A stretch of DNA of 64,000 nucleotides from CAJQQK01 sp963696075 (GCA_963696075.1 CAVOJD010000026.1:150551-214550), one strand, 5' to 3'; counted from the stretch's first letter, positions 9,646-19,456 are shown. A program made the numbers and translations. The notes: generated from the sequence alone by a model not told the origin.

Positions 9646-9978
9646 TTATTTGTCGTCGCGCAGTGACAGGATGAACGCTGCAAGCGAGTCCGCCTCATCC
9701 CACGTCACATTGTGATCGGGCATCACGGCCGGGCGCGACCTCAACCAGTCGACGATCCGCGCGTGATCCTCCGACCGGCGCTTGGCAATCGCCTTGAAGC
9801 TCGGAACGCCCATGCCCCCGCTCTTCTCCCCCTGCCCTTCGTTCATGTGACACGCCGCACAAAGCCGCTCGGCAAGCGCCCGTCCCTGTGCGACATCCCC
9901 GGCACCGGCCGGCCCGCCACCCCCCATCGCAACCGCCAGCACCGCGCCCGCCGCCACATAAGCCCGCTTCCACTTCAT
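9646..9978 (-). CDS. Small periplasmic cytochrome c
   Basis: 110 residues from ATG 9978, which has GGAGG 6 nt upstream. A signal peptide (about residues 1-26) ends near AGAGDVAQG. It is followed by the haem attachment motif CAACH at residues 40-44 and a probable methionine ligand in PAVMPDHN, giving a class I monohaem cytochrome c. The last helix (DSLAAFILSLR) is typical of the fold. It probably shuttles electrons in the periplasm. It sits 44 bases downstream of the site-2 protease gene on the same strand and converges with the MarR gene. Confidence 0.87.
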   Translation of the reverse strand: MKWKRAYVAAGAVLAVAMGGGGPAGAGDVAQGRALAERLCAACHMNEGQGEKSGGMGVPSFKAIAKRRSEDHARIVDWLRSRPAVMPDHNVTWDEADSLAAFILSLRDDK

Positions 9979-10022
9979 CCCAAACCTCCGGCTGTCCACC
10001 ACACCCCGACCGCCATGACCAG

Positions 10023-11123
10023 CTACCCCCGCTGATCGGCCGGCTCGAGCGCCCGGCGCATCATCACCAGTTCACTGAAATTCTCGAAGTTGATGTAGCC
10101 CGCCAACTGGCCCGCCGGATTAACGACCGCAACCATCACCACATGCTTCATCTGCAGCAGTTTCTGGATCTCCGACAGCGGCGCCCCCTCCCGCACATGA
10201 TCGACGTCGCGGATCATCACGTTGGCAATCCTCGTCTGCCCGCCCGTGGCCCGCAACCCCTCGATCAGAGCCTCACGGGTCAGCACACCCTCGAGCCGGT
10301 TGTGCTGATCGACGATGGGAAATTCCTGCTGCGTCGTCTCCAGGAGCTTTCGCGCGGCCTGATCCAGATCATCCTGCGCATTGAGCGTCTCGAACTGCGT
10401 GATCATCGCATCTCGGGCCGAATAGCCCCGGGTGAGAAAACTGGATTCGACCACATCCGCCTCCCCCGAGGCCGCCAGAAAGATGAACAACGCAATCAGA
10501 ATGAGCAACGGATTGCCAAGCAACCCAAGCACGCCGAACAGGATCGCAATCGCCTGCCCGACGCCGGCCGCCGCCCGCGTCGCCTTGTGATAGCTCATCG
10601 ACAACGCCAGCAACGCCCTGAGCACCCGCCCCCCATCCATCGGAAACGCTGGAATGAGATTGAAGACGAACAACACCACATTCGCCAGCGCAACCTGTGA
10701 GATCAGATCCCCTGGCGCATACTGCATCTCCTGCAGCCGCGCGATGTTGATCTGATCGGGAAACAGCGCGAACAAGAGCCCCGCCAACACCAGATTGACC
10801 GCCGGCCCGGCCAGCGCGACGAAGATTTCCTGAACCGGCTCCTCCGGCATCCGTTCCAGCGAAGCAACCCCACCGATCGGGAGAAGCGTGATGTCCGGCG
10901 TCTTGATGCCGAACTGCCGGGCGGCAAAGATGTGCCCGAACTCATGCATCACCACGCAGGCAAACAGGATGACAATGAACGCGATGCCGTAGACCGCAGC
11001 CTGCGGGCCGCCCTGCATCCAATAGATCGTCGCGATCCACGCCAGCAGAATAAGAAACGTGAAGTGGACGCGCACAGACGTCCCCGCCACCTCAAACAAC
11101 CTGACCGAACCGCCCGCGACCAT
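10023..11123 (-). CDS. Site-2 protease (M50) with two CBS domains
   Basis: 366 residues. Membrane segments surround the zinc motif HEFGH at residues 60-64, and the second M50 motif NLIPAFPMDGGRVLRALLA supplies the aspartate ligand around residue 172. After the last hydrophobic segment (about residue 220) come two CBS domains (about 240-360), which often sense adenine nucleotides. Such Rip1/SpoIVFB-like proteases cut membrane-embedded substrates, for example anti-sigma factors. The neighbours are stress proteins and a cytochrome, suggesting an envelope or redox stress context, but no substrate is encoded nearby. Confidence 0.9.
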   Translation of the reverse strand: MVAGGSVRLFEVAGTSVRVHFTFLILLAWIATIYWMQGGPQAAVYGIAFIVILFACVVMHEFGHIFAARQFGIKTPDITLLPIGGVASLERMPEEPVQEIFVALAGPAVNLVLAGLLFALFPDQINIARLQEMQYAPGDLISQVALANVVLFVFNLIPAFPMDGGRVLRALLALSMSYHKATRAAAGVGQAIAILFGVLGLLGNPLLILIALFIFLAASGEADVVESSFLTRGYSARDAMITQFETLNAQDDLDQAARKLLETTQQEFPIVDQHNRLEGVLTREALIEGLRATGGQTRIANVMIRDVDHVREGAPLSEIQKLLQMKHVVMVAVVNPAGQLAGYINFENFSELVMMRRALEPADQRG

Positions 11124-11167
11124 GCCCTACCCACCTTCAATCGACGTCGTTGCACACAAGGAGCGCA

Positions 11168-11725
11168 TCATCCTTGCGCGATCTCGTGCACATGGACGTC
11201 CTGGCCGGAATGCCGCTTGAGAATGTCCAGCGCCTTGGCTTCTCGTGCCGCATCCCACACCCTGACCCACAGAATTAGTCCGCCATTGTCGAGCTGCCGC
11301 TGAATATGATCCGCGTGGCTCTTGCCGATCATCCGCGCAAGCAACGCCCCGATCCCGCCACCGGCAGCACCGCCAGCCACCGCTGCCGCAGCAATCGCCA
11401 CGATGCCGCCACCGGCTGCCGCGACCGGTCCCATCAACACACCCGCCCCGACATAGATCAACGCCCCGATCACCGCCCCTTCCGCATCCCCAATCGCCTC
11501 GGGCGACACATAGGCAGCGGAGGGAACGTCCGGATCATCTTCCAGTTCGGACACCTTCCGGTAGCGCCGGCCAAGCTTCTCCGTCACCGCCGCCTCACTG
11601 GCCAGCAGGCTCAACTCGGCCCGATCGAAACCCGAAACAAGCAACTCATCAATCGCTGCCTGCATCGTCTCTTCGCTGGAAAACACGCCAACGGCTTCAC
11701 GTACGCCCATCGATTGTTCGCTCAT
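11168..11725 (-). CDS. Glycine-zipper stress-type membrane protein
   Basis: 185 residues from ATG 11725, preceded by GAGAG; the longer frame upstream looks non-coding. The amino-terminal 60 residues (REAVGVFSSEETMQAAIDEL, then LSLLASE) resemble the general-stress 17M / DUF1269-like alpha-beta fold. A long Gly/Ala hydrophobic region (about 85-140) with glycine-zipper spacing follows, and then a short soluble tail. Proteins of this type occur next to universal stress proteins, as here, and are thought to act in stress tolerance; the molecular activity is unknown. The UspA-like gene is 160 bases upstream on the same strand. Confidence 0.75.
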   Translation of the reverse strand: MSEQSMGVREAVGVFSSEETMQAAIDELLVSGFDRAELSLLASEAAVTEKLGRRYRKVSELEDDPDVPSAAYVSPEAIGDAEGAVIGALIYVGAGVLMGPVAAAGGGIVAIAAAAVAGGAAGGGIGALLARMIGKSHADHIQRQLDNGGLILWVRVWDAAREAKALDILKRHSGQDVHVHEIAQG

Positions 11726-11884
11726 CACAGGTCTCTCGATCTCTTGAAATTGCGCGCCATCACGCGCGCCAAAAAGGTCCGTGATGGCTCCCTGACGCGC
11801 CCCAGCGCGACGAGCGCTTGCCCGGCCCATTGCGCTGAGAACAACACCATTGAGGCAGGTGTCATCCCGCCCCCGCAGCCTCAA

Positions 11885-12298
11885 TCAATCCCGCATCACG
11901 ACCACGCTACACGTCGCATGACGAACGACCCGTGCCGCCGTCGAGCCCAGGAAATACTGCGTCAGGCCTGGGCGGTGAGACGCAATGACAATCGCGTCGG
12001 CCTGCTGCTTTTCAGCTTCATCCAGGATGCCCTGCGAGGGATGGCCGACCCGCACCACGATCTGCGGCGACAAACCGGCCGCCTTGACAATGCCCTCCAA
12101 TTGCTCGGTGGCATACTCTTCGCCCTTGTGCTGATAGTCGCCCGGAATATGCGCGGCCACGTAATTCGGAATAGCTTCGACGACGCTCAGCACCACGATA
12201 TTAGCGGGATCGTCGGCAAGCTGTTCCGCGAGCCGAAGCATCGCCGGGGCTTTTTCGGAATTGGCAACATCGATTGGAACAAGAACCTTTTTGTACAT
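11885..12298 (-). CDS. Universal stress protein (UspA family)
   Basis: From ATG 12298 the protein has 137 residues, the standard single-domain Usp size. It starts MYKKVLVPIDVANSEKA, contains VVLSVVEAIPNYVAAHIP, and ends with the nucleotide-loop-like ASHRPGLTQYFLGSTAARV and a final beta strand CSVVVMRD. The GxxG..S/T region suggests the ATP-binding class. The in-frame extension upstream to 12565 is unlike Usp and is excluded. It lies 170 bases downstream of the RbbA-type exporter operon. Confidence 0.9.
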   Translation of the reverse strand: MYKKVLVPIDVANSEKAPAMLRLAEQLADDPANIVVLSVVEAIPNYVAAHIPGDYQHKGEEYATEQLEGIVKAAGLSPQIVVRVGHPSQGILDEAEKQQADAIVIASHRPGLTQYFLGSTAARVVRHATCSVVVMRD

Positions 12299-12471
12299 GA
12301 TGTCAGTCCTCAATTGCGCACGCATCGATCGGGTCCGATCCGGCCATGACGCGCGCCTCGACCGGTATCGGTTCGCCAAAGGATCAGAATACTGAGCCCC
12401 GGTTCGCCAGCCCGCATTGAGGCAAATCAAACGTGCGTATGGCCCCAACCCCGCGAAACCATCCGCGTTCC

Positions 12472-13599
12472 TCACTGCATTGTCGAAATCGAACGCCGGA
12501 ACAGCGCGAGACTGGCGAAGAAGAAGGCACTGCCAAGCCCCGCCATCGCAACGAGCTGCGGCCACACCGCATCAAGTCCCGCGCCGCGAAAAACGATCGC
12601 CTGGCTGTAGGCCATGAAGTGGCGTGACGGCAGCGCCAGCGTGATCGGCTGCAACCAGGCCGGCTGGCTCTCGATTGGCGTCATACCGCCCGACAACATC
12701 ATCATCGGCATAATGACCAGCAACATCAAGAGCGCGAACTGCGCCATCGTCCGCGCGATCGTACCGAGGAAGATGCCGATCGCTGCAGCCGAAAACAGGT
12801 AGACGAACGCGCCCGTGAACAACAACCCGCGCGACCCGGCAATCGGCACCCCGATCCCCCATTCCACGACCACCGCCATCGCCACCGCGAACGCAATCAT
12901 GATGACCAGCCCGTTTGCGAGCACCTTCGCCGTCGCAATCTCCAGCGCCGAAAGTGGCATCACCAGGAGATGCTCGATCGTGCCATGCTCCCGCTCCCTC
13001 AGGAACGCTGCCCCGGTCAGCGCAATCGTCAAAATCGAGATCTGATCAAGCAGCGCCACGACGGATTCAAACCACGCCTGTGTGCCGTTAGGATTGAACG
13101 CGCGTCGCAAGATCAACCCGACCGGCAAGGCCTGTTCCGCACCGTGCTGTTCGAGATAGTGGGCGAGTTCCTGTTCCAGCATCTGCTGGATATACCCCGC
13201 CCCCGTGGCCGCCAGAATGACCGCCGTGGCATCGACATTAAGCTGCAGCTGCGGCCGTCGCCCTTGGCGGATATCGGCTTCGTATCTCGGCGGCACCACC
13301 ACAACGAACGTAAACCGGCTCTGGTCGATGGCATCATCAAGCTCATGCGCGCCGATCAGCACCGGTGCCTGGAAGTAGGGCGGTGTCAGCGACGCCATGA
13401 GCCGGCGCGAGAGCTGCGAGCGATCCTCATCCACGAACGCGACCGATGCGTTGTTCACCGCCTCCGAATGCCCCGTCGCCCGCAACAAGAGCCCAGGCCC
13501 GAAAGCCCAGAAGATCAGCAGCACCATCACGGTATCGCGCAACAGGCTGCGAACTTCCTTGGTGCCGAGCCAGTAGATGTTGGAGAACCGCCGAAACAC
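12472..13599 (-). CDS. ABC-2 type permease, YhhJ-like
   Basis: 375 residues from GTG 13599, which has AGGAG 7 nt upstream and starts one base after the upstream stop; E. coli YhhJ is about the same length. An amino-terminal helix (about 20-40) is followed by a large periplasmic loop of about 150 residues (VAFVDEDRSQLSRRL, FTFVVVVPPRYEADIRQG). Five further helices include the conserved ABC-2 segment REREHGTIEHLLVMPLS. It forms the membrane channel with the fused permease half of the RbbA-like protein. The likely function is export of a small hydrophobic compound, possibly a drug; the substrate is unknown. Confidence 0.9.
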   Translation of the reverse strand: MFRRFSNIYWLGTKEVRSLLRDTVMVLLIFWAFGPGLLLRATGHSEAVNNASVAFVDEDRSQLSRRLMASLTPPYFQAPVLIGAHELDDAIDQSRFTFVVVVPPRYEADIRQGRRPQLQLNVDATAVILAATGAGYIQQMLEQELAHYLEQHGAEQALPVGLILRRAFNPNGTQAWFESVVALLDQISILTIALTGAAFLREREHGTIEHLLVMPLSALEIATAKVLANGLVIMIAFAVAMAVVVEWGIGVPIAGSRGLLFTGAFVYLFSAAAIGIFLGTIARTMAQFALLMLLVIMPMMMLSGGMTPIESQPAWLQPITLALPSRHFMAYSQAIVFRGAGLDAVWPQLVAMAGLGSAFFFASLALFRRSISTMQ

Positions 13600-13600
13600 A

Positions 13601-16450
13601 TCATGTCTCCTGTTTGCGCAGGAAGAAAGCTGCGATCGCCAGAAAAACCGGCACAAAGCAGGCAAGCGCCAGGATATCCGGCGCAAGCTCCCGCAACGAC
13701 AGCCCCTTGGTGAAGGCGCCAACACTCATGTGCATGTAATAGGTCGTCGGCCACAGCATCCCGATCACCCGCGCACCGCCTTCAAGCGAGGAGACCGGCT
13801 GCAGAAATCCCGAAAACAGGAACGTTGGCATCAGCGACAGGATCGCCGTCGCAAAAACGGCCGCTACCTGGCTTGACGTAAACGTTGCAATTACCAGCCC
13901 GTACCCGGTCGTCGCCGCCGCATAGACCAGCGCCCCGATTGCAAGCGCGATGAAACTGCCCTTGAGCGGCACCCCGAAAAGGAACACCACGATGAAGGCC
14001 ATCAGCAAGAAGTTGGCCATCGTGATGGCAATGTAGGGCAACTGCTTGCCGACCAGAAACTCCAGCCGATGACTGGGCGTGACGTAGAAGTTCGTAATCG
14101 TCCCGATTTCCTTCTCCCTGACGACACTGACCGCCATCAGGATTGCCGGGAACAGGATCAACAACATCGCCGGCACCGCCGGCCCGATCGCATAGATACT
14201 CTCGAATGTCGGGTTGTAGAGATAGCGCGTCGCGATCTCGACGCCGCGCTGAAAGCGCACTGGCCCCGGCGCCGTCTTGCTCATCTGCTCCAGATAGGCC
14301 GCATGAACGCCCGCCACATAGCCCTCAATCGTCGATGCACGCATCGTATTGGCGCCGTCGATCCATGCCGACACCTGCGGCCGTCCACCCCGCTTGAGGT
14401 CACGCCCGAACATTGGCGGAATTTGCAGCGCGACAGAGATCGCATTGGTGCGAAGGCGCGCTTCAAGATCTTCGACGGATAAAAGCGCCGCACCTTCCGC
14501 GAAATAGCGTGATCCGGCAAAAGCCTCGACATAGGAGCGGCTCGCAGGCGTCCGGTCCTGGTCGAGTACTGCGAACTGAACCCGGTCGACATCCGTCGTG
14601 ATGCCGTAGCTGAAGATGAACAGCAGGATCGTGCTGCCAATGAAGGCGAAGCCAAGCCGCACGGGATCTCGCAGCAACTCCTTGCTCTCCCGCACCGCAT
14701 ACGCCCAAAGCCGCCCCAGGCTCAGCGCCTTATGGGCGCCTCCCGTTGCCCTGGCTGCAGCCGTGGCGGTAGCCTTGTCGTCGCTCCCCCGGCCGGCGTC
14801 TTCCCCGCCTCCCTCCTGGAGCCCGCTCAGTGCTTTGACGCCATCTCCCCCCGACACCATCTCGGCATCGGGCGCCTCAGCCAGCGCATCCTCCATGTAG
14901 GCGATGAACGCCGCCTCCAGCGACGCCGCGCCCTTGGCCTCGACCAGTTCCCCCGGTTGCCCCACCGCCAGCACGCGCCCCGCATGCATCAGCGAAATCC
15001 GGTCGCACCGCGCCGCCTCCGACATGAAGTGCGTCGAGATGAAGATCGTCACGTTTTCATCGCGCGACAGCTCACCCAGCACGCGCCAGAATTCATCACG
15101 CGCCTGCGGATCAACTCCCGACGTCGGCTCATCGAGGATCAGCATTTCCGGTTCGTGCAGGATCGCGACCGCAAGCGACAATCGCTGCCTGACGCCGACC
15201 GGCAGCCCGCCCGCAAGCTGATCGAGATAGCGCCCCAGCCCGAAACGGCTGGTCAGCTCGGATATCCGCACTTCCGCCTTCTTGCGCGGCAGATGAAACA
15301 GCCGCGCATGCAGGTTCAGGTTCTGGCGAACCGTCAGCTCCGAATAGAGCGAGAACGACTGCGACATGTAGCCGACCCGCCGGCGCATCTCGATGCTGCC
15401 CGCATCGACCGCCTGCCCGAACAGATAGGCTTCCCCTGACGACGGCGCCAACAACCCCGTCAGCATCTTCATCGTCGTCGTCTTGCCGCACCCGTTGGAG
15501 CCGAGAAACCCGAAGATCTCGCCCCGCCCAATCGTGAAATCAACATGATCGACAGCCGTGAAATCACCGAACCGTCGCGTCAGCCCCTTGGCAACGATCG
15601 CAGCATCCTGCCCTTGCCCCTCCCCGGACGGCTTGCGCGGCGCGATCACGAGATCCTTGACCTCACGATCCTCCTTGCCCGGCAGCAACGCGACATAGGC
15701 CCCCTCAAGATCGTCACTCCCCGCCGCAGCCTTCAGCGCGTCCGGACTGCCCGTCCCGATGATCCGCCCCGCATCCATCGCAATCAGCCAGTCGAACGCC
15801 TCCGCCTCCTCCATGTAGGCTGTCGAGATCAGCAGGCTCATGCGCGGATACTCGTCCTTGATCGAGCCGATCAACTCCCAGAACTGGCGTCGCGACAGCG
15901 GATCGACGCCGGTCGTCGGCTCGTCGAGGATCACGAAATCCGGCTGGTGAATGAGCGCACAACAAAGCCCGAGCTTCTGCTTCATGCCCCCGGAAAGCTT
16001 GCCCGCCGGCCGTTCGAGAAACGGCTTCAGGCCCGTCGCCTCCGTCAGAAGATCGATCCGGCTCTCGCGCTGCGTGCGCGACAGTTCGAACAGGTCGGCG
16101 AAGAAAGCCAGGTTCTCTGCAATACTCAGTTCACCATAGAGGTTCTTGCCAAGCCCCTGCGGCATGTAGGCAATGCCTGGGCCGACCCGGCGGCGATGAT
16201 CTGCCCGCCCCATGTCACCGCCGAGAACCTCAAGCGTTCCCGACTGCAGCTTGCGCGCACCGGCAAGCAGCGCGAGCAATGTCGACTTGCCCACACCGTC
16301 CGGCCCGATCAGACCGACCATGCGCCCCGTCGGAATATCGAGATCGATCGCATCCAGCGCCCGCGCCCCACGATAGCTGTGCGTGAGATCGCGCACCCGC
16401 GCGACACGTTCCGCCTCTTTGAGAACCTCACCATCAAGCATGGTGAGCAC
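13601..16450 (-). CDS. rbbA: RbbA-like protein: two ABC ATPase domains fused to ABC-2 permease
   Basis: 949 residues; E. coli RbbA/YhiH is about 911. The first ATPase (about 15-245) has GPDGVGKST, LSGGMKQKLGL and VILDEPTTGVDP. The second (about 280-510) has GSNGCGKTT, a degenerate signature LPVGVRQRLSLA, and LILDEPTSGVDP. The last 370 residues are an ABC-2 membrane domain with a large outer loop and the REKEIGTITNFYVTPSHRLE segment. RbbA of E. coli was described as a ribosome-associated ATPase, but the HlyD-RbbA-YhhJ operon is also annotated as an exporter. The start is GTG 16450, immediately after the HlyD stop; ATG 16441 is an alternative. Confidence 0.92.
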   Translation of the reverse strand: MLTMLDGEVLKEAERVARVRDLTHSYRGARALDAIDLDIPTGRMVGLIGPDGVGKSTLLALLAGARKLQSGTLEVLGGDMGRADHRRRVGPGIAYMPQGLGKNLYGELSIAENLAFFADLFELSRTQRESRIDLLTEATGLKPFLERPAGKLSGGMKQKLGLCCALIHQPDFVILDEPTTGVDPLSRRQFWELIGSIKDEYPRMSLLISTAYMEEAEAFDWLIAMDAGRIIGTGSPDALKAAAGSDDLEGAYVALLPGKEDREVKDLVIAPRKPSGEGQGQDAAIVAKGLTRRFGDFTAVDHVDFTIGRGEIFGFLGSNGCGKTTTMKMLTGLLAPSSGEAYLFGQAVDAGSIEMRRRVGYMSQSFSLYSELTVRQNLNLHARLFHLPRKKAEVRISELTSRFGLGRYLDQLAGGLPVGVRQRLSLAVAILHEPEMLILDEPTSGVDPQARDEFWRVLGELSRDENVTIFISTHFMSEAARCDRISLMHAGRVLAVGQPGELVEAKGAASLEAAFIAYMEDALAEAPDAEMVSGGDGVKALSGLQEGGGEDAGRGSDDKATATAAARATGGAHKALSLGRLWAYAVRESKELLRDPVRLGFAFIGSTILLFIFSYGITTDVDRVQFAVLDQDRTPASRSYVEAFAGSRYFAEGAALLSVEDLEARLRTNAISVALQIPPMFGRDLKRGGRPQVSAWIDGANTMRASTIEGYVAGVHAAYLEQMSKTAPGPVRFQRGVEIATRYLYNPTFESIYAIGPAVPAMLLILFPAILMAVSVVREKEIGTITNFYVTPSHRLEFLVGKQLPYIAITMANFLLMAFIVVFLFGVPLKGSFIALAIGALVYAAATTGYGLVIATFTSSQVAAVFATAILSLMPTFLFSGFLQPVSSLEGGARVIGMLWPTTYYMHMSVGAFTKGLSLRELAPDILALACFVPVFLAIAAFFLRKQET

Positions 16451-17452
16451 TCACGACTGCGGCTTTTGCGGCCCGGGCGGCGTGAACCGCTTCTCGAGCC
16501 AGTCCGGCCACGCCGGCGGGTCCGTGCCCGGCCGGACATAGGCGACGCCACGAATACCGGTCTTGACGAAATCGACATGCTTCTCGACGAGCTCCGGCGG
16601 CACGCGCACCTTGACGCGAAACACCAGCTTCTCCCGCTCGCTCTGCGTCTCCACCTGCTTCGGCGTGAACTGCGCCTGCGGCGACACGAACGTCACCTTC
16701 GCCGGCACCGCGAAATCAGCCCCATCGATCACGATCCGCGCATCACTGCCGATCGCCAACCGATGCGCCGCCGCCGCCGGCAGGAAGATCGTCATGTAGA
16801 TGTCGCCGAAATCAACCAGCGTTATCACTTTGCCGCCGGGCGTCAGCACCTCGCCCGGTTCCGCCAGCCGGTAGAGCACGCGCCCGAACGTCGGCGCCTC
16901 CAGCTTGCAGTCCGCAATCTGGGTCTCGATCTCCGCCTGAACCGCCTTCGCCGAATCCACGCTGCGCATTTGCGAGACGCGATTGGCCTTGGCCGACGTC
17001 AGGTTGGCCATCGCGACATCACGATTGCTCAGCCGCGTGTCGTATGTCTCCTCGCTCGTGTGCCCGCGCTTCAGGAGATCACTCGCCCGCTCGAGTTCAC
17101 GCTCGGCGAGCTTCAACTGCGCCGCCGCCTGCGCGATCTGCGCATCCGCCTGCGCCACCATGCTCTGCGCCCGCGCAACGTCTGCTTCGGCCCTGAGCCG
17201 CTGGGCGTCGAGCTGCGCGCTATCGATCCGCGCCAGAAGCTGGCCGGCCTTGACGAGATCGCCTTCGCGCGCGTCGATCGAGGCAATCCGCCCGGCGAGC
17301 TTGGTCGCGACATCAACCTCCGCCGCCTCGATCCGCCCGTTCCCGTAGACGATCCCCTCCGGCACGTCCGGCCCGCCATCACGGCTGAGGAAAAACAAGA
17401 TCGCCGCACCCAACGCGACCACCACCACGCCGGCACTCCGCAAGCTGAGCAT
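16451..17452 (-). CDS. HlyD-family membrane fusion protein, YhiI-like
   Basis: 333 residues from ATG 17452 (MLSLRSAGVVVVALGAAILF), giving a short cytoplasmic tail and one amino-terminal membrane anchor as in YhiI. A lipoyl-like half (NGRIEAAEVDVATKLAGRI) is followed by a coiled-coil hairpin rich in Ala/Gln/Arg (about 95-190), the second lipoyl half and a beta-barrel domain (LAIGSDARIVIDGADFAV). It would bridge the inner-membrane exporter to an outer-membrane channel. First gene of the HlyD-RbbA-YhhJ operon, abutting rbbA. The upstream in-frame extension to 17719 lacks HlyD character. Confidence 0.9.
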   Translation of the reverse strand: MLSLRSAGVVVVALGAAILFFLSRDGGPDVPEGIVYGNGRIEAAEVDVATKLAGRIASIDAREGDLVKAGQLLARIDSAQLDAQRLRAEADVARAQSMVAQADAQIAQAAAQLKLAERELERASDLLKRGHTSEETYDTRLSNRDVAMANLTSAKANRVSQMRSVDSAKAVQAEIETQIADCKLEAPTFGRVLYRLAEPGEVLTPGGKVITLVDFGDIYMTIFLPAAAAHRLAIGSDARIVIDGADFAVPAKVTFVSPQAQFTPKQVETQSEREKLVFRVKVRVPPELVEKHVDFVKTGIRGVAYVRPGTDPPAWPDWLEKRFTPPGPQKPQS

Positions 17453-17921
17453 CACATGATCCACTCCCAATTGCCCACTGAACCGCTCTAATGCCTCCGC
17501 ATGCTGCCGGCATTGATCGACGTCAACATCTTGCCCCTTTGCCTGCTTTAACTTGTATGGACTGCCAGAGGCCCAGCAAAGCCGCCTGGTCCGGCGACGA
17601 CTGGCAACCGGGACCGGAGGGCGATCTCGACGCTGATACCCGCGTTTACCCTGGCGCGCGCTTCTCCGGAACGTGCTGCCCGGATCGGCCATCTTGTTCG
17701 GGACGGCGAATGCAACCACCTAAATGAAGGCGAATGACGGCCGGTGTAACGCAGCAATTCGTGATCCGAGACCTTGCCCGGCACGACTGCACCCATCCAC
17801 ACCCCAAGCCAGCATGAGCCAAACGCCGGATCGACGCCCGGACAGCCGGGACACTTTGCTACGGGACACAGGTGCTCATGTCAGGCCCGCTGTTTCCCAG
17901 CCGCCCTCTGATGCGAAAGCG
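17453..17921. other. Divergent intergenic region, no gene seen
   Basis: About 470 bases between the HlyD gene (minus) and a small secreted protein gene (plus). Open frames crossing it are extensions or shadows. It should hold both promoters, but no specific site could be defended. Confidence 0.4.
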
Positions 17922-18320
17922 ATGAAAATGCTTTGGAACAACCGCCGCGTTATCCTTGCCATCTTCGCCATGGTGCTGTCGCTCACGCCGGCGTCAGCCG
18001 CCGCCCTCGACGGCGCCTGGAGCGGCGAGGGCATCATCAGGCCGCGATCGGCGGAGGCAGAACGCGTTCGCTGTCGCGTTTCCTATTCGCGCCTCTCCCA
18101 AAAGGTCTATTCCGTCTCGGCAACCTGCGCGTCCGCCTCCAACACCATCCGCCAGACCGGCGAACTGCTCATGATCCGCCCGAACCTGTTTGTCGGCGAC
18201 TTCTACAACAAGCAATTCGACATCCGGGGCCGCATTCGCGTTGAAGTGCGCGGCAACACCCAGGCCGTCACCCTGTCGAGCAGCGACGGCAACGGCAGCC
18301 TCCGCCTGCAGCGTCGTTAG
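17922..18320 (+). CDS. Secreted hypothetical protein
   Basis: 132 residues from ATG 17922. A clear signal peptide (VILAIFAMVLSLTPASAAAL) precedes a mature domain of about 105 residues with a beta-rich pattern. It contains LDGAWSGEGIIRPR, two cysteines (RCRVSYSR and SATCASA) that could form a disulfide, and a strongly basic end (LRLQRR). This looks like a small periplasmic beta-barrel or sandwich protein; I do not recognise a named family. Frame extension upstream to 17724 is not supported by composition. The ribosome site is weak. Confidence 0.65.
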   Translation: MKMLWNNRRVILAIFAMVLSLTPASAAALDGAWSGEGIIRPRSAEAERVRCRVSYSRLSQKVYSVSATCASASNTIRQTGELLMIRPNLFVGDFYNKQFDIRGRIRVEVRGNTQAVTLSSSDGNGSLRLQRR

Positions 18321-18337
18321 CTAGACCTCAGCCAGCC

Positions 18338-19221
18338 TCACCCGCGCGCCGATGAGGCATACTTCTTCTCCGCCTCGTAATAGTCGTCAAAGCCGATGCG
18401 TTGGCGCAGTTCATCGAACGGCATCATGCGTGGGTCGGGATCGATACCAGCTTTGAGATCGCCCAGCGTCTCCTTCATCGCCTGCATCGCCGCCGCCATC
18501 AGCGCGAGCGGGCTGATCGCAATCGAATAGCCGACATCGCTCAGCTCAGCCGGCGACAGGATCGGCGTCTCCCCCCCTGCACGAGGTTCGCCATGTGATG
18601 GCCGGGTGCCTGGCGTGCGATCTCGCGCATCTCATCGGCCGACTTCGGCGCCTCGACGAACAGAATGTCGGCGCCGATCTCGCTCGCCGTTTTGACCCGC
18701 GCGATCGCCTCATCCAGCCCAAGCAAAGCGCGCGAATCCGTGCGCGACATGATCAGGATGTCGCCACCCTCGGCCCTCACTTCCTCTCGCGCATCGACCG
18801 CGGCCCGGATCCGGTCTTCCGCCTCCGACCGCTCCACCACCAGCTTGCCCTTGGTGTGCCCGCACCGCTTCGGCGAGACCTGATCCTCAATCATCACGCA
18901 GGCAAATCCAGCCCGCGCATACCCCTTCACCGTGCGTTTCACGTTGAGCGCGTTGCCATACCCCGTATCCCCGTCGCCGATCACCGGAATATTCACGGCC
19001 GAACAGATATTGGCGCCCTGGTCGAGCATCTCCGCATAAGAGATCAGTCCGAGATCGGGCTCGCCGATCCGCGCCGCCGAAACCGCGAAACCGGACATGA
19101 ACATTGCCTCAAACCCCGCCTGCTCGATCATCTTCGCCGACAGCGCATCGAAACAGCTCGGCAAGGTCACGCACCGCGGTTCGTTGAGAATGGCGCGCAG
19201 CTTTTGAGCTCTGGAAGTCAT
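18338..19221 (-). pseudogene. Isocitrate lyase/PEP mutase family protein, frameshifted at a poly-C run
   Basis: From ATG 19221 (AGGGA upstream) the protein is typical of oxaloacetate decarboxylase/methylisocitrate lyase-like enzymes. It shows LPSCFDALSAKMIEQAGF, the metal site VIGDGDTGYGNALNV, IEDQVSPKRCGH with the active-site cysteine loop, and ILIMSRTDSRA. At the C7 run 18571-18577 the frame breaks. In the other minus frame the expected carboxyl end continues (ETPILSPAELSDVGYSIAI to a stop at 18338). Eight instead of seven C would restore a protein of about 294 residues. The break is either a homopolymer error or slippage inactivation; with it, the product is about 226 residues with a wrong tail. 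Confidence 0.8.
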
Positions 19222-19456
19222 GTTACATCCCTGTCTACGGTCAAGATCGAGCACCTTGATGAAGTAGCATGCCGGCTACCCGTGCACGCGTCCCCCCATC
19301 ACTCTTGTGAAAATGACACCAGCCAACGGCTGGTGGCAAGCGCCGTCCGCTTATAGCCTTGCGCTTCCAAGTGGCCGGGTTATGTTGAGTGAACGAACCG
19401 GCAGGCGCCTCCTGTGATGCCGCCGCCGTCGTTTCCGATCAGGAGCAAGAAATCAC

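Noticed and set aside
15545..17491. Plus-strand open frame of 648 codons opposite rbbA and the HlyD gene
   Set aside because: Arg/His/Pro-rich antisense shadow; the minus-strand frames carry ABC and HlyD motifs.
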